A DNA stretch of 64,000 nt from Bacillota bacterium (GTDB lineage: Bacteria > Bacillota > Clostridia > Christensenellales > Aristaeellaceae), in assembly GCA_023436585.1 (NCBI GenBank), contig JAEZIN010000027.1, positions 1-64,000 on the forward strand. Direction: 5' to 3'. Made by a program: the position numbers and the translations under genes. The notes under the pieces were generated by a model. It saw only the letters and a list, made by a program, of their open reading frames with translations, did no database searches and was not told where the DNA came from. Of the stretch, positions 6,950-15,686 are shown in pieces (the stretch's first letter is position 1; every line of letters starts with the position of its first letter).

Positions 6950-8101
6950 TCATCGAATAGATTCAAATATATCCGAAATCGCGCCGCCGTTTGTAAATAC
7001 ACTTTTGGAGACACTCTTCAATCCCTGTTCATCATACGCAAACGCGTTGGGAAGGATCAAATCACCCCGCAGGCTTCCTTCCACCTGGCTGAAAACAGGA
7101 TCGGCCCCATAGGGCGAAACTTCCCGGGATACGGCCATGATGCCGCCCTGGGCGAGATCCTGCTGGCCTTCTCGGGATAACAGCTGCATGAGGTATTGCA
7201 GCGCCATATCGCTGCCCCCGCCTTTTACAATACCGGCCGCCAGGTACATATCCGTAACAGGCAGGGGCGGCGCTATCAGCGCAAATGGCTTGCTCTGCGC
7301 GGCAAGACCCCGGAGCTGCCTGGAGGAAAGCATGGCAGCCCGGCTGCGGCCTGAAAGAAACTCCGAGTACGCGGCATCCTGTGTCACAGAACCAAAGTTT
7401 GAGGGCAGCGCGCCGGGGGGAAAACGGGCCATGCCGCCGCTTAGCGCCGAGAACAGCATCAAAGGCATGCCTGATGCGCATTGAAAATCGCATACGGCAT
7501 TCTTGCCCCGGGGCACCAGGGAAAGGGAGGATACCAAATCCTCAAAGGACGACGATTTTTCCGGCGATGGCGTATTGGCCGGTGAAGCTCCTATTCCCAG
7601 CAGCGGCGTGGGCGCCGGTGTCGCGGCAACGGCACCCGTCAGCGCCGGGTCAAAGGCCAGCACGTAGCCGTCCATGCATACCGGCATGGCATATTGCATA
7701 CCCTGCCATCTGCCGGCACGCTGTGCGCCGTCTGAAAGGGGATAATCGCCCGTCAGGGGAAGGAACAGGCTTTCCGGATTTTTGACGGTGCCCGGCCGAA
7801 AAAGGATCATGTCCGGCAAAATAGTATCCGGCGAAGTCAGTTCCTGGGTCCGCGCCGTACGAATGTAAACCGATATGCCTTTTTGCGCGTCCTCGAACCG
7901 GGCTGCCTGGCGCTTGAGCCAGGAGGATGCCGAAAGTGTATCCTCAATCAGCCACACGCGCAGAAGCCGCTTTTCCGGTGCGGTGATCCCCGGCGGCAGT
8001 TCATCCTTCCGGCTTAAGGCACGATCCCAGACATCGGGAAAAACCAGGCCCATGAGCAGCGTCAGGCACAAAAACACAAGGATGGCAAGCCGCCGTCCCA
8101 C
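6950..8101 (-). CDS. Secreted solute-binding-like protein
   Basis: A 383-residue exported protein starting at GTG 8101, which has GGGAGGG 6 nt upstream; a longer frame to 8209 lacks one. Residues 4-24 are a hydrophobic signal or anchor (RRLAILVFLCLTLLMGLVF) without a lipobox Cys. The body resembles family 1 extracellular solute-binding proteins weakly: a LLRVWLIEDT strand start near residue 48, AMPVCMDGYVLAFDP near 155, and GIVKGGGSDMALQYLMQLLS near 300 matching the C-terminal lobe that ends in QQDLAQGG. A Pro/Thr-rich linker lies near 170-205. No ABC permease is adjacent. Function uncertain. Confidence 0.65.
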   Translation of the reverse strand: MGRRLAILVFLCLTLLMGLVFPDVWDRALSRKDELPPGITAPEKRLLRVWLIEDTLSASSWLKRQAARFEDAQKGISVYIRTARTQELTSPDTILPDMILFRPGTVKNPESLFLPLTGDYPLSDGAQRAGRWQGMQYAMPVCMDGYVLAFDPALTGAVAATPAPTPLLGIGASPANTPSPEKSSSFEDLVSSLSLVPRGKNAVCDFQCASGMPLMLFSALSGGMARFPPGALPSNFGSVTQDAAYSEFLSGRSRAAMLSSRQLRGLAAQSKPFALIAPPLPVTDMYLAAGIVKGGGSDMALQYLMQLLSREGQQDLAQGGIMAVSREVSPYGADPVFSQVEGSLRGDLILPNAFAYDEQGLKSVSKSVFTNGGAISDIFESIR

Positions 8102-8170
8102 ATGATTCCCTCCCCCGTGCCAATGATTCTGAAAATAGCCTATGCAGAGGCAGTGAAAAAAAGATTCTGT

Positions 8171-8199
8171 TTGCCAAAACTGTGGTAATTTCCTATAAT
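8171..8199 (+). promoter_or_regulatory. Promoter of the phosphoglucomutase gene
   Basis: TTGCCA, 17 nt, TATAAT; 38 nt before the ATG. Confidence 0.8.
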
Positions 8200-8237
8200 A
8201 AAGAGACAAGCAACATAAGGAAACGGAGGCTTGCCCG

Positions 8238-9959
8238 ATGAACTACCGTGAATCCTACGCAGCCTGGCGAAGGGATTTCGCATCGGATAAACAGCTTATC
8301 GCGGAGCTGGACAGAATCGGCGAAGACGAGAAAGAAATCGAGGACCGCTTTTATAAGGAGCTATCCTTCGGCACAGCGGGCATGCGCGGTGTATTAGGCG
8401 CGGGCCTGAACCGGATGAACGTGTACAACGTGCGCCGCGCCACCCGCGGCCTGGCAAAATACCTATTGAGCAGCGCGAACGGTGCCGCCCGCGGCGTCGC
8501 GATTGCTTACGACAGCCGGCGCATGAGCCCGGAATTCGCAAAAGAAACGGCACTGGTTCTTTGCAATAGCGGTGTGCCTGCCTTTTTGTTCGATGCGCTC
8601 CGCCCGGTTCCCATCCTTTCCTTTGCGGTGCGGCACTTGAACTGCATCGCGGGCGTGGCCATCACCGCCAGCCACAACCCGCCCCAGTACAACGGCTACA
8701 AGGTATATGGCGAGGATGGGGCGCAGCTTGGCCCCGAGGCCGCCCAGGGCGTCACTGACTGCATCCGGGAAACGGACTATTCCGACGCCGTGCCCATGGA
8801 CGAATCCGAAGCGCTGGAAAAGGGCCTTCTGCACATCATCGGCGACCGGGAAGTGGACGACGAGTACATATCAAGGGTACGCACCCTTTGCGTGCAGCCG
8901 GAGCTGATGAAACAGGAAGGCGGCAAGCTTTCCATTGTATACACGCCTCTGCACGGCTCGGGCAATGTGCCCGTGCGGCGCATTTTGAAGGAAGTGGGCA
9001 TCAGCAGCGTGGCGGTGGTTAAGGAGCAGGAGCAGCCCGACCCCAACTTTTCCACCATTGCCGTGCCCAATCCGGAGGACCCCAACGCGTTCAGGCTGGC
9101 CATGGAGCTGGCCAACCAGGTGGGGGCCGACGTGATCTTCGGCACCGACCCGGACTGCGACCGGCTGGGCGTGGGGGTACGGGATAAAACGGGCCAATTC
9201 CAGTTGCTTACGGGCAATCAAATCGGCTGCGTGCTGCTGCACTACATTCTTTCCACCCGCAAAAAGCTGGGCACGCTGCCGAAAAACGGAGCCGCCGCCA
9301 AGTCCATCGTCACCACGGAGCTGGCCAGCGCCATCTGCAAGGATTACGGCGTAGAGATGTTTGATACCCTGACCGGCTTCAAGTTCATCGGGGAGCTCAT
9401 CCAGCAATTTGAAGATACGGGAAGCCACACCTTCCTGTTCGGCTTTGAGGAAAGCTACGGCTACTTGTCCAGCACCTTCGTGCGGGACAAGGACGGCGTG
9501 AACGCCTCCCTTTTGCTGGCGGAGGTGGCGGCCGCCTGCAAGGCGGAAGGGATCACCCTGTACGACAGGGTGCAGGACATATTCAAACGCTACGGCTACT
9601 ATGTGGAAAAGGTCGTATCCAAGACGCTGCCCGGTAAAGACGGCCTCACCAAGATGCAGGAGATCATGGATGGGCTTCGAAAGAATCCCCCCAGGGAACT
9701 GGCGGGCATCCCCATCGTCTCTCAGCGGGATTACCTCACTGGCATGCGGACAGATATGGCGGGGAACAGCACGCAAATGGGCCTGCCGGAATCGGATGTC
9801 CTGTATTATGAGCTTAACGGCGGTCATTGGGTATGCGTCCGCCCCAGCGGCACAGAGCCCAAGATCAAGCTGTACGTGAACACCTGCGCCGGGGAAGAAA
9901 CGGTATCCCAGGCGCTGAACGATGCGCTGATCCGTTCCTCGGAGGCGCTGCTTTCCTGA
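8238..9959 (+). CDS. pgcA: Phospho-sugar mutase (alpha-phosphoglucomutase)
   Basis: A 573-residue cytosolic enzyme of the alpha-D-phosphohexomutase family. It interconverts glucose-1-phosphate and glucose-6-phosphate, linking glycogen and surface polysaccharide synthesis to glycolysis. Visible motifs in order: the phosphoserine loop ITASHNPPQYNGYK near residue 140, the Mg-binding loop GTDPDCDRLG near 302, the sugar-binding GFEESYGYL near 405, and the phosphate-binding RPSGTEPKIKLY near 535. GGAGG is upstream of the ATG and length fits the family. Own promoter and terminator, so a single-gene unit. It fits with the glycogen phosphorylase and GH13 genes about 25 kb away. The symbol follows the Bacillus naming. 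Confidence 0.92.
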   Translation: MNYRESYAAWRRDFASDKQLIAELDRIGEDEKEIEDRFYKELSFGTAGMRGVLGAGLNRMNVYNVRRATRGLAKYLLSSANGAARGVAIAYDSRRMSPEFAKETALVLCNSGVPAFLFDALRPVPILSFAVRHLNCIAGVAITASHNPPQYNGYKVYGEDGAQLGPEAAQGVTDCIRETDYSDAVPMDESEALEKGLLHIIGDREVDDEYISRVRTLCVQPELMKQEGGKLSIVYTPLHGSGNVPVRRILKEVGISSVAVVKEQEQPDPNFSTIAVPNPEDPNAFRLAMELANQVGADVIFGTDPDCDRLGVGVRDKTGQFQLLTGNQIGCVLLHYILSTRKKLGTLPKNGAAAKSIVTTELASAICKDYGVEMFDTLTGFKFIGELIQQFEDTGSHTFLFGFEESYGYLSSTFVRDKDGVNASLLLAEVAAACKAEGITLYDRVQDIFKRYGYYVEKVVSKTLPGKDGLTKMQEIMDGLRKNPPRELAGIPIVSQRDYLTGMRTDMAGNSTQMGLPESDVLYYELNGGHWVCVRPSGTEPKIKLYVNTCAGEETVSQALNDALIRSSEALLS

Positions 9960-9976
9960 CGCGGTGGCACAAAAGA

Positions 9977-10016
9977 AACCGCCCTGCCGGAAATTCCGGC
10001 AGGGCGGTTGTATTTT
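9977..10016 (+). terminator. Terminator of pgcA
   Basis: AACCGCCCTGCCGGAA (9977-9992) pairs with TTCCGGCAGGGCGGTT (9994-10009), then GTATTTT. Confidence 0.85.
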
Positions 10017-10062
10017 GACAGCCAATAATTCCTCTTGGTTCTGTGTGCTTTTGACTCCTCCC

Positions 10063-10091
10063 TTGTTCTATCTGGCAGACACTGGTACAAT
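10063..10091 (+). promoter_or_regulatory. Promoter of the small anchored protein gene
   Basis: TTGTTC, 17 nt, TACAAT, 18 nt before the start codon. Confidence 0.65.
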
Positions 10092-10109
10092 AAGAGGGGA
10101 GGGATAACA

Positions 10110-10589
10110 ATGAAAAAAGCGCTGGCGCTGGTGCTTGTGCTGCTTCTGGGCGGTATCGCCGTAATGGCCGGCGCCTTGTGGTTCAAGTCGGACAAGATTA
10201 ATTACGGAATCGATATCGTAAAGTATGCCGGGCTTGCCCAGGAAGATGGGAAAATCCTCGCCACCTATGGGAACACAACGACGCGCATACTCAACAGCAA
10301 CGTGGAAAAGCTGATCTGGGTATTGACCAATGGGGAAAGCAAGCGTTGGATTCAGCTGACTGACCGTGAAACCCCCGAAAACAATGTAACGATCCGGTTC
10401 GGGGATGAACTCACCATCACCGTATGGTCCACATCCAACGAAACGGACGAGGTGTTCATACGGTACCGCGGCCCTGGAAAATCCAGGCAGTATACGCTTA
10501 AAGGATTTAAGACCATGGAATGGCTCCTGAAGATCATCGCGCCGGAAGGCTACTGGGAACCCAATGAAATCGTGGAAATGCAGATTTAG
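10110..10589 (+). CDS. Membrane-anchored or secreted protein of unknown function
   Basis: I do not recognise this 159-residue protein. Residues 1-25 are a signal or N-terminal anchor (MKKALALVLVLLLGG...), with no lipobox. The rest is soluble, mixed alpha/beta, with an even spread of charged residues and no Cys. Start chosen at 10110 because GGGAGGG lies a few bases upstream and the longer frame to 10035 overlaps the promoter. It has its own promoter and terminator, so it is probably a single-gene unit. Confidence 0.75.
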   Translation: MKKALALVLVLLLGGIAVMAGALWFKSDKINYGIDIVKYAGLAQEDGKILATYGNTTTRILNSNVEKLIWVLTNGESKRWIQLTDRETPENNVTIRFGDELTITVWSTSNETDEVFIRYRGPGKSRQYTLKGFKTMEWLLKIIAPEGYWEPNEIVEMQI

Positions 10590-10598
10590 GCATGATGA

Positions 10599-10630
10599 AG
10601 CCCCGCTTTTTGAGAGCGGGGCTGTTTCTT
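10599..10630 (+). terminator. Terminator of 10110-10589
   Basis: AGCCCCGCT (10599-10607) pairs with AGCGGGGCT (10615-10623), then GTTTCTTT. Confidence 0.8.
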
Positions 10631-10680
10631 TCCACACTGTCCCACGGTGCAGGCTTTATGTACGATGCAGCGGTCTGCCG

Positions 10681-11127
10681 TCATACGCCGTCCTTCCGGT
10701 TTTCCTCCAGTATGCGCAGAAAATTCTTCAGGGAATCCCGCAGCGAAACGGCCTCTCCAATGCCCAAGCCCGACATGCACAGCATTTTTTCCGGTATGGC
10801 TACGGCCTCATTTTCCAGCGCCCGGCCCTTTTCGGTCAAATATACCTCCACGCTCCGCTCGTCCGTTTTGCTGCGCTGCTTTTTTACCAGTTCCTTTGCT
10901 TCCATCCGCTTGATCAAAGGCGTCAAGGTGCCGGAATCCAGATAGAGCGTTTCCCCCAGTGATTTGACAGTCTGCCCATCCTTTTCCCACAGGGACAAAA
11001 GCAGTATGTATTGGGTGTAGGTCAGCCCAAGGGGAGTCAATACCGGCTCATACCTGCGCAAAAGCTCCTTGGAGCAGGTATACAGCGCAAAGCAAAGCTG
11101 CCTGTCCAGCCTCAAAAATTCTTCCAT
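10681..11127 (-). CDS. ohrR: Peroxide-sensing MarR family repressor OhrR
   Basis: A 148-residue MarR-family winged-helix dimer. The N-terminus LDRQLCFALYTCSKEL matches Bacillus OhrR, where the Cys at this position (here near residue 13) is oxidised by organic hydroperoxides and releases DNA. The wing/recognition segment LYLDSGTLTPLIKRME near residues 60-76 and the DERSVEVYLTEKG segment near 88-100 are also OhrR-like. It is 14 nt downstream of a glutathione peroxidase gene and the operon promoter carries a textbook OhrR palindrome, so autoregulation and peroxide induction are expected. Confidence 0.93.
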   Translation of the reverse strand: MEEFLRLDRQLCFALYTCSKELLRRYEPVLTPLGLTYTQYILLLSLWEKDGQTVKSLGETLYLDSGTLTPLIKRMEAKELVKKQRSKTDERSVEVYLTEKGRALENEAVAIPEKMLCMSGLGIGEAVSLRDSLKNFLRILEENRKDGV

Positions 11128-11141
11128 GCGAAAACTCCCTT

Positions 11142-11606
11142 TTACAGCAAAGCTTCAATGCGTTCCGCCAGATCCTCCGGCTTTGTCTTGGGGGAGAAGC
11201 GGCGCACCAGCCGGCCTTCACGGTCCACCAGGAATTTGGTGAAATTCCAGGGGATGATCTTGCGGCCTGACGCCCGCTTCAAATAGGCGTACAGCGGATG
11301 ATTCTTGCGGCCGTTTACCTGAATCTTCGAAAATGTTTTGAAGGTTACATGATAGTTTGTCTGGCAGAAGGACAGTATCTCCGCGTCCGTCCCCGGCGCC
11401 TGGTTTAAAAACTGGTTGCAGGGAAAGTCCAGTATTTCCAGCCCCCGGTTTTGATACGCATCATACAGCGACTGCAGCCCCTTGTACTGGGGCGTAAAGC
11501 CGCAGCCCGTGGCGGTGTTCACAATCAGCAGCACTTTGCCCTTATAATCGGATAGGGATACATCCTTCCCCTTGGCGTCTTTTACAGTAAAATCATACAG
11601 CGTCAT
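11142..11606 (-). CDS. Glutathione peroxidase family (thiol peroxidase)
   Basis: A 154-residue thioredoxin-fold peroxidase. The catalytic loop NTATGCGFTPQY has Cys (near residue 35) in place of selenocysteine; the Gln in the LDFPCNQFLNQ segment (near 69) and the Trp-Asn of IPWNFTKF (near 125) complete the usual tetrad. Such bacterial enzymes generally use thioredoxin rather than glutathione, reducing organic hydroperoxides and H2O2. First gene of a two-gene operon with ohrR. In the best-known systems OhrR controls ohrA; here the controlled gene is a Gpx. Confidence 0.93.
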   Translation of the reverse strand: MTLYDFTVKDAKGKDVSLSDYKGKVLLIVNTATGCGFTPQYKGLQSLYDAYQNRGLEILDFPCNQFLNQAPGTDAEILSFCQTNYHVTFKTFSKIQVNGRKNHPLYAYLKRASGRKIIPWNFTKFLVDREGRLVRRFSPKTKPEDLAERIEALL

Positions 11607-11626
11607 AAGGCACCTCCATCATTTTA

Positions 11627-11664
11627 TACAATTTAATTGTACACAATTTAGTTTACGGCGTCAA
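11627..11664 (-). promoter_or_regulatory. OhrR operator and promoter of gpx-ohrR
   Basis: On the minus strand TTGACG (11664-11659), 17 nt, TACAAT (11641-11636). The -10 lies inside the perfect palindrome TACAATTTAATTGTA (11627-11641), which matches the Bacillus OhrR box; a degenerate second copy lies at about 11641-11655. Confidence 0.88.
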
Positions 11665-11682
11665 GGCCAAACACATCCAAAA

Positions 11683-11719
11683 CAAAAAGCCCTTCCGGGC
11701 CTTCGGCTGAAAAGGGCTT
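11683..11719 (-). terminator. Terminator of the AraC-phosphatase operon
   Basis: On the minus strand AAGCCCTT pairs with AAGGGCTT, with inner GCCGAAGGC structure, followed by TTTGTTTT. Confidence 0.75.
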
Positions 11720-11779
11720 CCTGGATTCTCCCGCACAGCCTGCAGGCTTCCGTGCAATCAGGCCGGGATATCGCAAGGA

Positions 11780-12796
11780 TTAGTATGTATGCATATTGCG
11801 CCAGCAGTCGAGCTGCTCTTGGGTGATGCCGTACTCCCCAAGAAAAAATGCTTCATAGGATATATATTTTGAGCGGATGGCGTGCAAGGCGGAGTAAATC
11901 AATTCCTCGCTGACGGTTATCATCCGCCGTACCATCTCAATCGCCTCCGCGGATACATTCTCCTCCTGAAGCTTCTTGATTCGCCGCCCGCTGGCCGACT
12001 CCCGGAAGACACGGGTGAGGAGGTAATCATCAACAACCACCTTTTCCTCCACCCCCAGCGCCAGCAAAAGCAGGGCGCTTCCCACGCCGGTGCGGTCCTT
12101 CCCCGCGGAACAGTGCTGCATAAACGGAACACCCTGTTGGTCATCAAGATTTAGAAGCATCCGGCGGAAGGCATCGCTGCCAAAGGGCATGGCGGCATAC
12201 AGGTCCACAAAAAGCTGATAGCCTTCCCGGGCATCTTCAGCGGTGCGGATGCTTCTTAAGTGCGCGATCACATCCCTGTCCGCAAACTGCAAAAACCGCT
12301 CTTCCCGCGGGACGGCGGGGATCCATTCGCAGACCGCTCCCGGCGGGCACTCGTCCGGAAAGCGTTCCGCCTCCAGACGGGTGCGGTAGTCGAATATTCT
12401 CTTGAGCTTAAGCTCCGCCAGCGCTTCCCGCTCCTTTTCCCCAAGGCCGTTGAGCGGGCCGCCCCGAAAAAACCTGCCCCACTTTACCGTTTTCCCAGCA
12501 GCAGGATATCCGCCCAAGTCCCGAAAATTGTCCACCCCCGCTATTTCCACTCGCCGGGAAGCGGATATGAAAACGGAGCCGGCCTCTTCCTCAAGGAAAA
12601 AATACAGCCTCGCCCCCGGATGGGGTGAAGGTAGTTTCAGCGCAGGCCCTTCCATATCGCATAAAAATCTGCGTTCTGTCCCCTCCGGGTCACGGTCATA
12701 ATACAGCCTGGCGGAATGCATCTGCGCATCCCTATTGATTGCATACACACCATCCGAATAGGAGACATTAATACCGGAAGCATTCCTATTTTCCAT
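11780..12796 (-). CDS. Tyrosine-protein phosphatase (IphP/Y_phosphatase3 type)
   Basis: A 338-residue protein. Residues 1-80 look like a beta-rich leader domain; NFRDLGGYPAAGKTVKWG near residue 92 is the characteristic start of the IphP-type dual-specificity phosphatase domain; the P-loop HCSAGKDRTGVGSALLLLAL (C-x5-R, near residue 225) holds the nucleophilic Cys and phosphate-binding Arg. The product probably removes phosphate from Tyr/Ser or from phospholipids; the substrate is not visible. GGAGA precedes the ATG. It is 25 nt downstream of an AraC-type regulator and likely co-transcribed with it. Confidence 0.88.
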   Translation of the reverse strand: MENRNASGINVSYSDGVYAINRDAQMHSARLYYDRDPEGTERRFLCDMEGPALKLPSPHPGARLYFFLEEEAGSVFISASRRVEIAGVDNFRDLGGYPAAGKTVKWGRFFRGGPLNGLGEKEREALAELKLKRIFDYRTRLEAERFPDECPPGAVCEWIPAVPREERFLQFADRDVIAHLRSIRTAEDAREGYQLFVDLYAAMPFGSDAFRRMLLNLDDQQGVPFMQHCSAGKDRTGVGSALLLLALGVEEKVVVDDYLLTRVFRESASGRRIKKLQEENVSAEAIEMVRRMITVSEELIYSALHAIRSKYISYEAFFLGEYGITQEQLDCWRNMHTY

Positions 12797-12821
12797 TGCT
12801 TTCTCCTTTGTATCATCTTCC

Positions 12822-13637
12822 TCAAGGGTGCGACGCAGGCGTATTCCCTGTGGCGGAAAGGGACCGCACGTACTGCTTGGGCGTCATACCGTAGCACTTT
12901 TGGAACGCGCGGTAGAACGTGCGGATGCACTCAAAGCCGGTCATCAGGGATATCTCCAATTGTGTCAGGTCGCTTTGGGCCAGCAGCCTGGCCGCCCTGC
13001 GGCAGCGCAGGCTGTTGACATAATCGGAATACGAACAACCGAAATTGTCACGAAACAGGTGGGACAGGCGGCTGCGGCTGTACCCCAGGTGGCGGGCCAG
13101 CTTTTCCATGCTCAGGGAGGAGGCGCTGTTTTCCTGCAGATAAGCAAGCATGTTTCGCATCAGCCCCGCAGGGGCCTTTATGTTCATATCGCAAAGGCCC
13201 ACCCGGTCCATCAAAATGCCCAGCAGAAGCTGGCTGAAGCCCCGCCGGGCCTCCGTGCCCATTGTATCCCACCGGCTGTGCATCAGCGGGATCAAGGTCG
13301 AAAGCTCAGCATTATCGTCATGATATACCGCCTTTGCAAATCTTTTATTGGCCAGCGGCTTTTCCAGTATGGGCACAAAGGATAACGGGATGATCCATAC
13401 GATAACTTCCGACGATACCTCCGTAAAATACCTGTGCACCGTATAACCGGAGGTGATCAGCAGGCTTCCCTTGGGCACATCGTGGCGCTGACCTTCCAGG
13501 ATGGCGGTCAACTGTCCGTCCGCCACAAATACAAGCTCAATGCTGGAATGAAAATGAGGCATGCAGCTGTTGTTCCTGGAACGGAAGCAAATCGTCTGCT
13601 CCATATCATCCCTTGACTGTTCATATACCTCGGGCAT
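12822..13637 (-). CDS. AraC family transcriptional regulator
   Basis: A 271-residue regulator with an N-terminal cupin-like sensor (residues 1-140; FRSRNNSCMPHFHSSIELVF near 17-36 supplies the usual His-rich strand) and two C-terminal helix-turn-helices (about 170-265; LARHLGYSRSRLSHLFRDNF and ISLMTGFECIRTFYRAFQKC). The start at 13637 is fixed by AAAGGAGGTG 5 nt upstream. Divergent from a Gfo/Idh/MocA-isomerase pair, which it probably activates in response to a sugar ligand; TGTCAT repeats in the shared region are candidate binding sites. Confidence 0.9.
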   Translation of the reverse strand: MPEVYEQSRDDMEQTICFRSRNNSCMPHFHSSIELVFVADGQLTAILEGQRHDVPKGSLLITSGYTVHRYFTEVSSEVIVWIIPLSFVPILEKPLANKRFAKAVYHDDNAELSTLIPLMHSRWDTMGTEARRGFSQLLLGILMDRVGLCDMNIKAPAGLMRNMLAYLQENSASSLSMEKLARHLGYSRSRLSHLFRDNFGCSYSDYVNSLRCRRAARLLAQSDLTQLEISLMTGFECIRTFYRAFQKCYGMTPKQYVRSLSATGNTPASHP

Positions 13638-13664
13638 GACCACACCTCCTTTGGCAGCACAATC

Positions 13665-13701
13665 TGTCATAAAATGCATGACCTTTGTCATGACAATTAT
13701 A
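13665..13701. promoter_or_regulatory. Candidate AraC-type operator and araC -10
   Basis: TGTCAT at 13665 and 13686 are direct repeats 21 bp (two helical turns) apart; the second extends to the palindrome TGTCATGACA (13686-13695). TATAAT on the minus strand (13701-13696) abuts it as a likely -10 for the araC-type gene. For the plus direction TACAAT at 13714-13719 has no good -35, as expected for an activated promoter. Confidence 0.5.
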
Positions 13702-13769
13702 CCGCATATGCGTTACAATGAACATAGTAAAATCGCCTGACATGGCGGATCACGGAAAGGAATTGTATA

Positions 13770-14858
13770 ATGGAAAAGGTTCGCATCGGCATCATCGGCT
13801 GCGGCGGTATCGCCAATGGCAAGCACATGCCCAGCCTGAAAAAAATCCCCCAGGTGGATTTGGCGGCTTTTTGCGACATTATTCCGGAGCGCGCCAAGGA
13901 GGCGGCTGAGAAATACGGCGCACCCGGCGCCCTGGTATTTACCAACTACAAGGAATTGCTGAAGCTGGACCTTGATGTTGTACATGTTCTGACGCCCAAC
14001 TCCAGCCATGCGCCCATCACCGTGGACGCACTGGAAGCCGGCATGCACGTCATGTGCGAAAAGCCCATGGCGAAAAACGCTGCTGAAGCTCAATTGATGC
14101 TGGACGCCGCCAAACGCACCGGCAAGAAGCTCACCATCGGCTACCAGAACCGCTTCCGCCCTGACAGCCTCTACTTGAAAAAGTGCTGCGAAAGCGGCGA
14201 CCTGGGCAATGTGTACTATGCCCGCGCCTTGGCCATCCGCCGCAGGGCCGTGCCCACCTGGGGCGTGTTCCTGGATGAGGAAAAACAGGGCGGCGGCCCC
14301 CTCATCGACATTGGCACCCACGCCCTGGACCTGACGCTCTGGTGCATGGACAATTATGAGCCGGCCATGGTGGTAGGCACCAAGTATCACGAGCTGGCCG
14401 GGAAGCCCAACTCCGCCAACGCCTGGGGCCCCTGGGACCCCAAGCAGTTCACCGTGGAAGACGCCGCCTTTGGCTTTGTGCGCATGAAAAACGGAGCCAC
14501 CATCACCGTGGAAGCCTCCTGGGCGCTGAACACGCTGTTTGTGCATGAAGCCAAGACCATGCTTTGCGGCACCGAGGGCGGCGCGGACATGCTGGGTGAC
14601 AATGGCGCGCTGCGCATAAACGGCGAAAAGTTCTCCCAGACCTACGTCACCACCCCGAACCTGAATGCCGGCGGCGTGGCGTTCTATGACGGGGCATCCG
14701 TCTCGCCAGCCGACCTGGAAGCCAGGATGTGGATCGATCATGTGCTGGACGGCACAAAGCCCCTGCTGGTCAAGCCCGAGCAGGCGCTGGTGGTTACGCA
14801 GATTCTGGATGCCATCTATGAATCCGCCACGACGGGCAAGCCCGTGTATTTCGACTGA
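13770..14858 (+). CDS. Gfo/Idh/MocA family oxidoreductase
   Basis: A 362-residue NAD(P)-dependent dehydrogenase. Residues 1-120 are a Rossmann fold (RIGIIGCGGIANGKHMPSL near 4-22), with the family CEKPMAKN motif near residue 93; its Lys takes part in catalysis. The C-terminal domain includes GGGPLIDIGTHALDLTLW near 172-189, with the catalytic D-x3-H. Substrates of this family are inositols, sugars or amino-sugar derivatives. AAAGGAA precedes the ATG. The next gene, 15 nt away, is a sugar isomerase/epimerase, a common pairing for inositol-like or 3-keto sugar catabolism; the exact substrate is not visible. Confidence 0.92.
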   Translation: MEKVRIGIIGCGGIANGKHMPSLKKIPQVDLAAFCDIIPERAKEAAEKYGAPGALVFTNYKELLKLDLDVVHVLTPNSSHAPITVDALEAGMHVMCEKPMAKNAAEAQLMLDAAKRTGKKLTIGYQNRFRPDSLYLKKCCESGDLGNVYYARALAIRRRAVPTWGVFLDEEKQGGGPLIDIGTHALDLTLWCMDNYEPAMVVGTKYHELAGKPNSANAWGPWDPKQFTVEDAAFGFVRMKNGATITVEASWALNTLFVHEAKTMLCGTEGGADMLGDNGALRINGEKFSQTYVTTPNLNAGGVAFYDGASVSPADLEARMWIDHVLDGTKPLLVKPEQALVVTQILDAIYESATTGKPVYFD

Positions 14859-14873
14859 TCAAAGGAGAAGCAT

Positions 14874-15686
14874 ATGAAACTGCCCATCGCGTACCAGGTA
14901 TATTCCGCCAGGGATGAGGCGCAGGCCGATTTAAGCGGCGTTCTCGGCCAGATCAAGGCCTTGGGGTATGACGGCGTGGAATTCGCCGGCTTTTACGGCC
15001 ACACGGCGGAAGAAGTGAAGGCCATGCTGACAAGGCACGGCCTTACCGCCATCTCCAGCCATGTACCTATCAATAAGATCATAGAGGATATGTTCGGCGT
15101 CATTTCCTATCACAAAGCTATCGGCTGCTCCTATATCGCCATCCCCTTCCTGGATGAAAGCAGCCGCCCCGGCGCGGCAGGCTTTGCCGGCATGCTCAAA
15201 GTCATCTATCAGTTCGGCAGGCTGTGCAGGGAGGCCGGAATCCAGCTTTTGTACCACAACCATGACTTTGAGTTTTTATCCCTTTCCGGGCAATACGGGC
15301 TGGATTTCCTGTACGAGGCCGTGCCCGCCGATATTCTGCAGACGGAAATCGATACCTGCTGGGTGAAATACGCCGGCCTGGATCCCGCGGAATACGTGCG
15401 CAAGTATGCCGGCCGCTGCCCGGTGGTGCACCTGAAGGACTATGTAGGCCGCAGGGATGGTAAAACGCCTTACGGCCTCATCGGCACCGGTAAGGCCGCC
15501 GACACCGACGTGGCTTTCTCCTTCAAGCCCGTGGGCCTGGGCTGCCAGGACATCCCCTCCATCGTGGCCGCCGCCGTGGAAAGCGGCGCCAAATGGCTGG
15601 TGGTGGAGCAGGACCTGTCCACCGAGCGTCCGCCGCTGGTGGCTGCCAAGCTCAGCCGGGACTACCTGAAATCCATCGGCCAGTAG
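14874..15686 (+). CDS. Sugar phosphate isomerase/epimerase (IolE-like TIM barrel)
   Basis: A 270-residue xylose-isomerase-like TIM barrel (AP-endonuclease 2 family). Metal-ligand segments are visible: LLYHNHDFEF near residue 122, QTEIDTCWVKYAG near 157, VVHLKDYVGRRDGK near 184, and KWLVVEQDLS near 240. AAAGGAG lies 7 nt before the ATG. Second gene of the operon with the Gfo/Idh/MocA dehydrogenase, presumably acting on the same keto-sugar. Its stop codon lies at the edge of a family C repeat element. Confidence 0.9.
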   Translation: MKLPIAYQVYSARDEAQADLSGVLGQIKALGYDGVEFAGFYGHTAEEVKAMLTRHGLTAISSHVPINKIIEDMFGVISYHKAIGCSYIAIPFLDESSRPGAAGFAGMLKVIYQFGRLCREAGIQLLYHNHDFEFLSLSGQYGLDFLYEAVPADILQTEIDTCWVKYAGLDPAEYVRKYAGRCPVVHLKDYVGRRDGKTPYGLIGTGKAADTDVAFSFKPVGLGCQDIPSIVAAAVESGAKWLVVEQDLSTERPPLVAAKLSRDYLKSIGQ

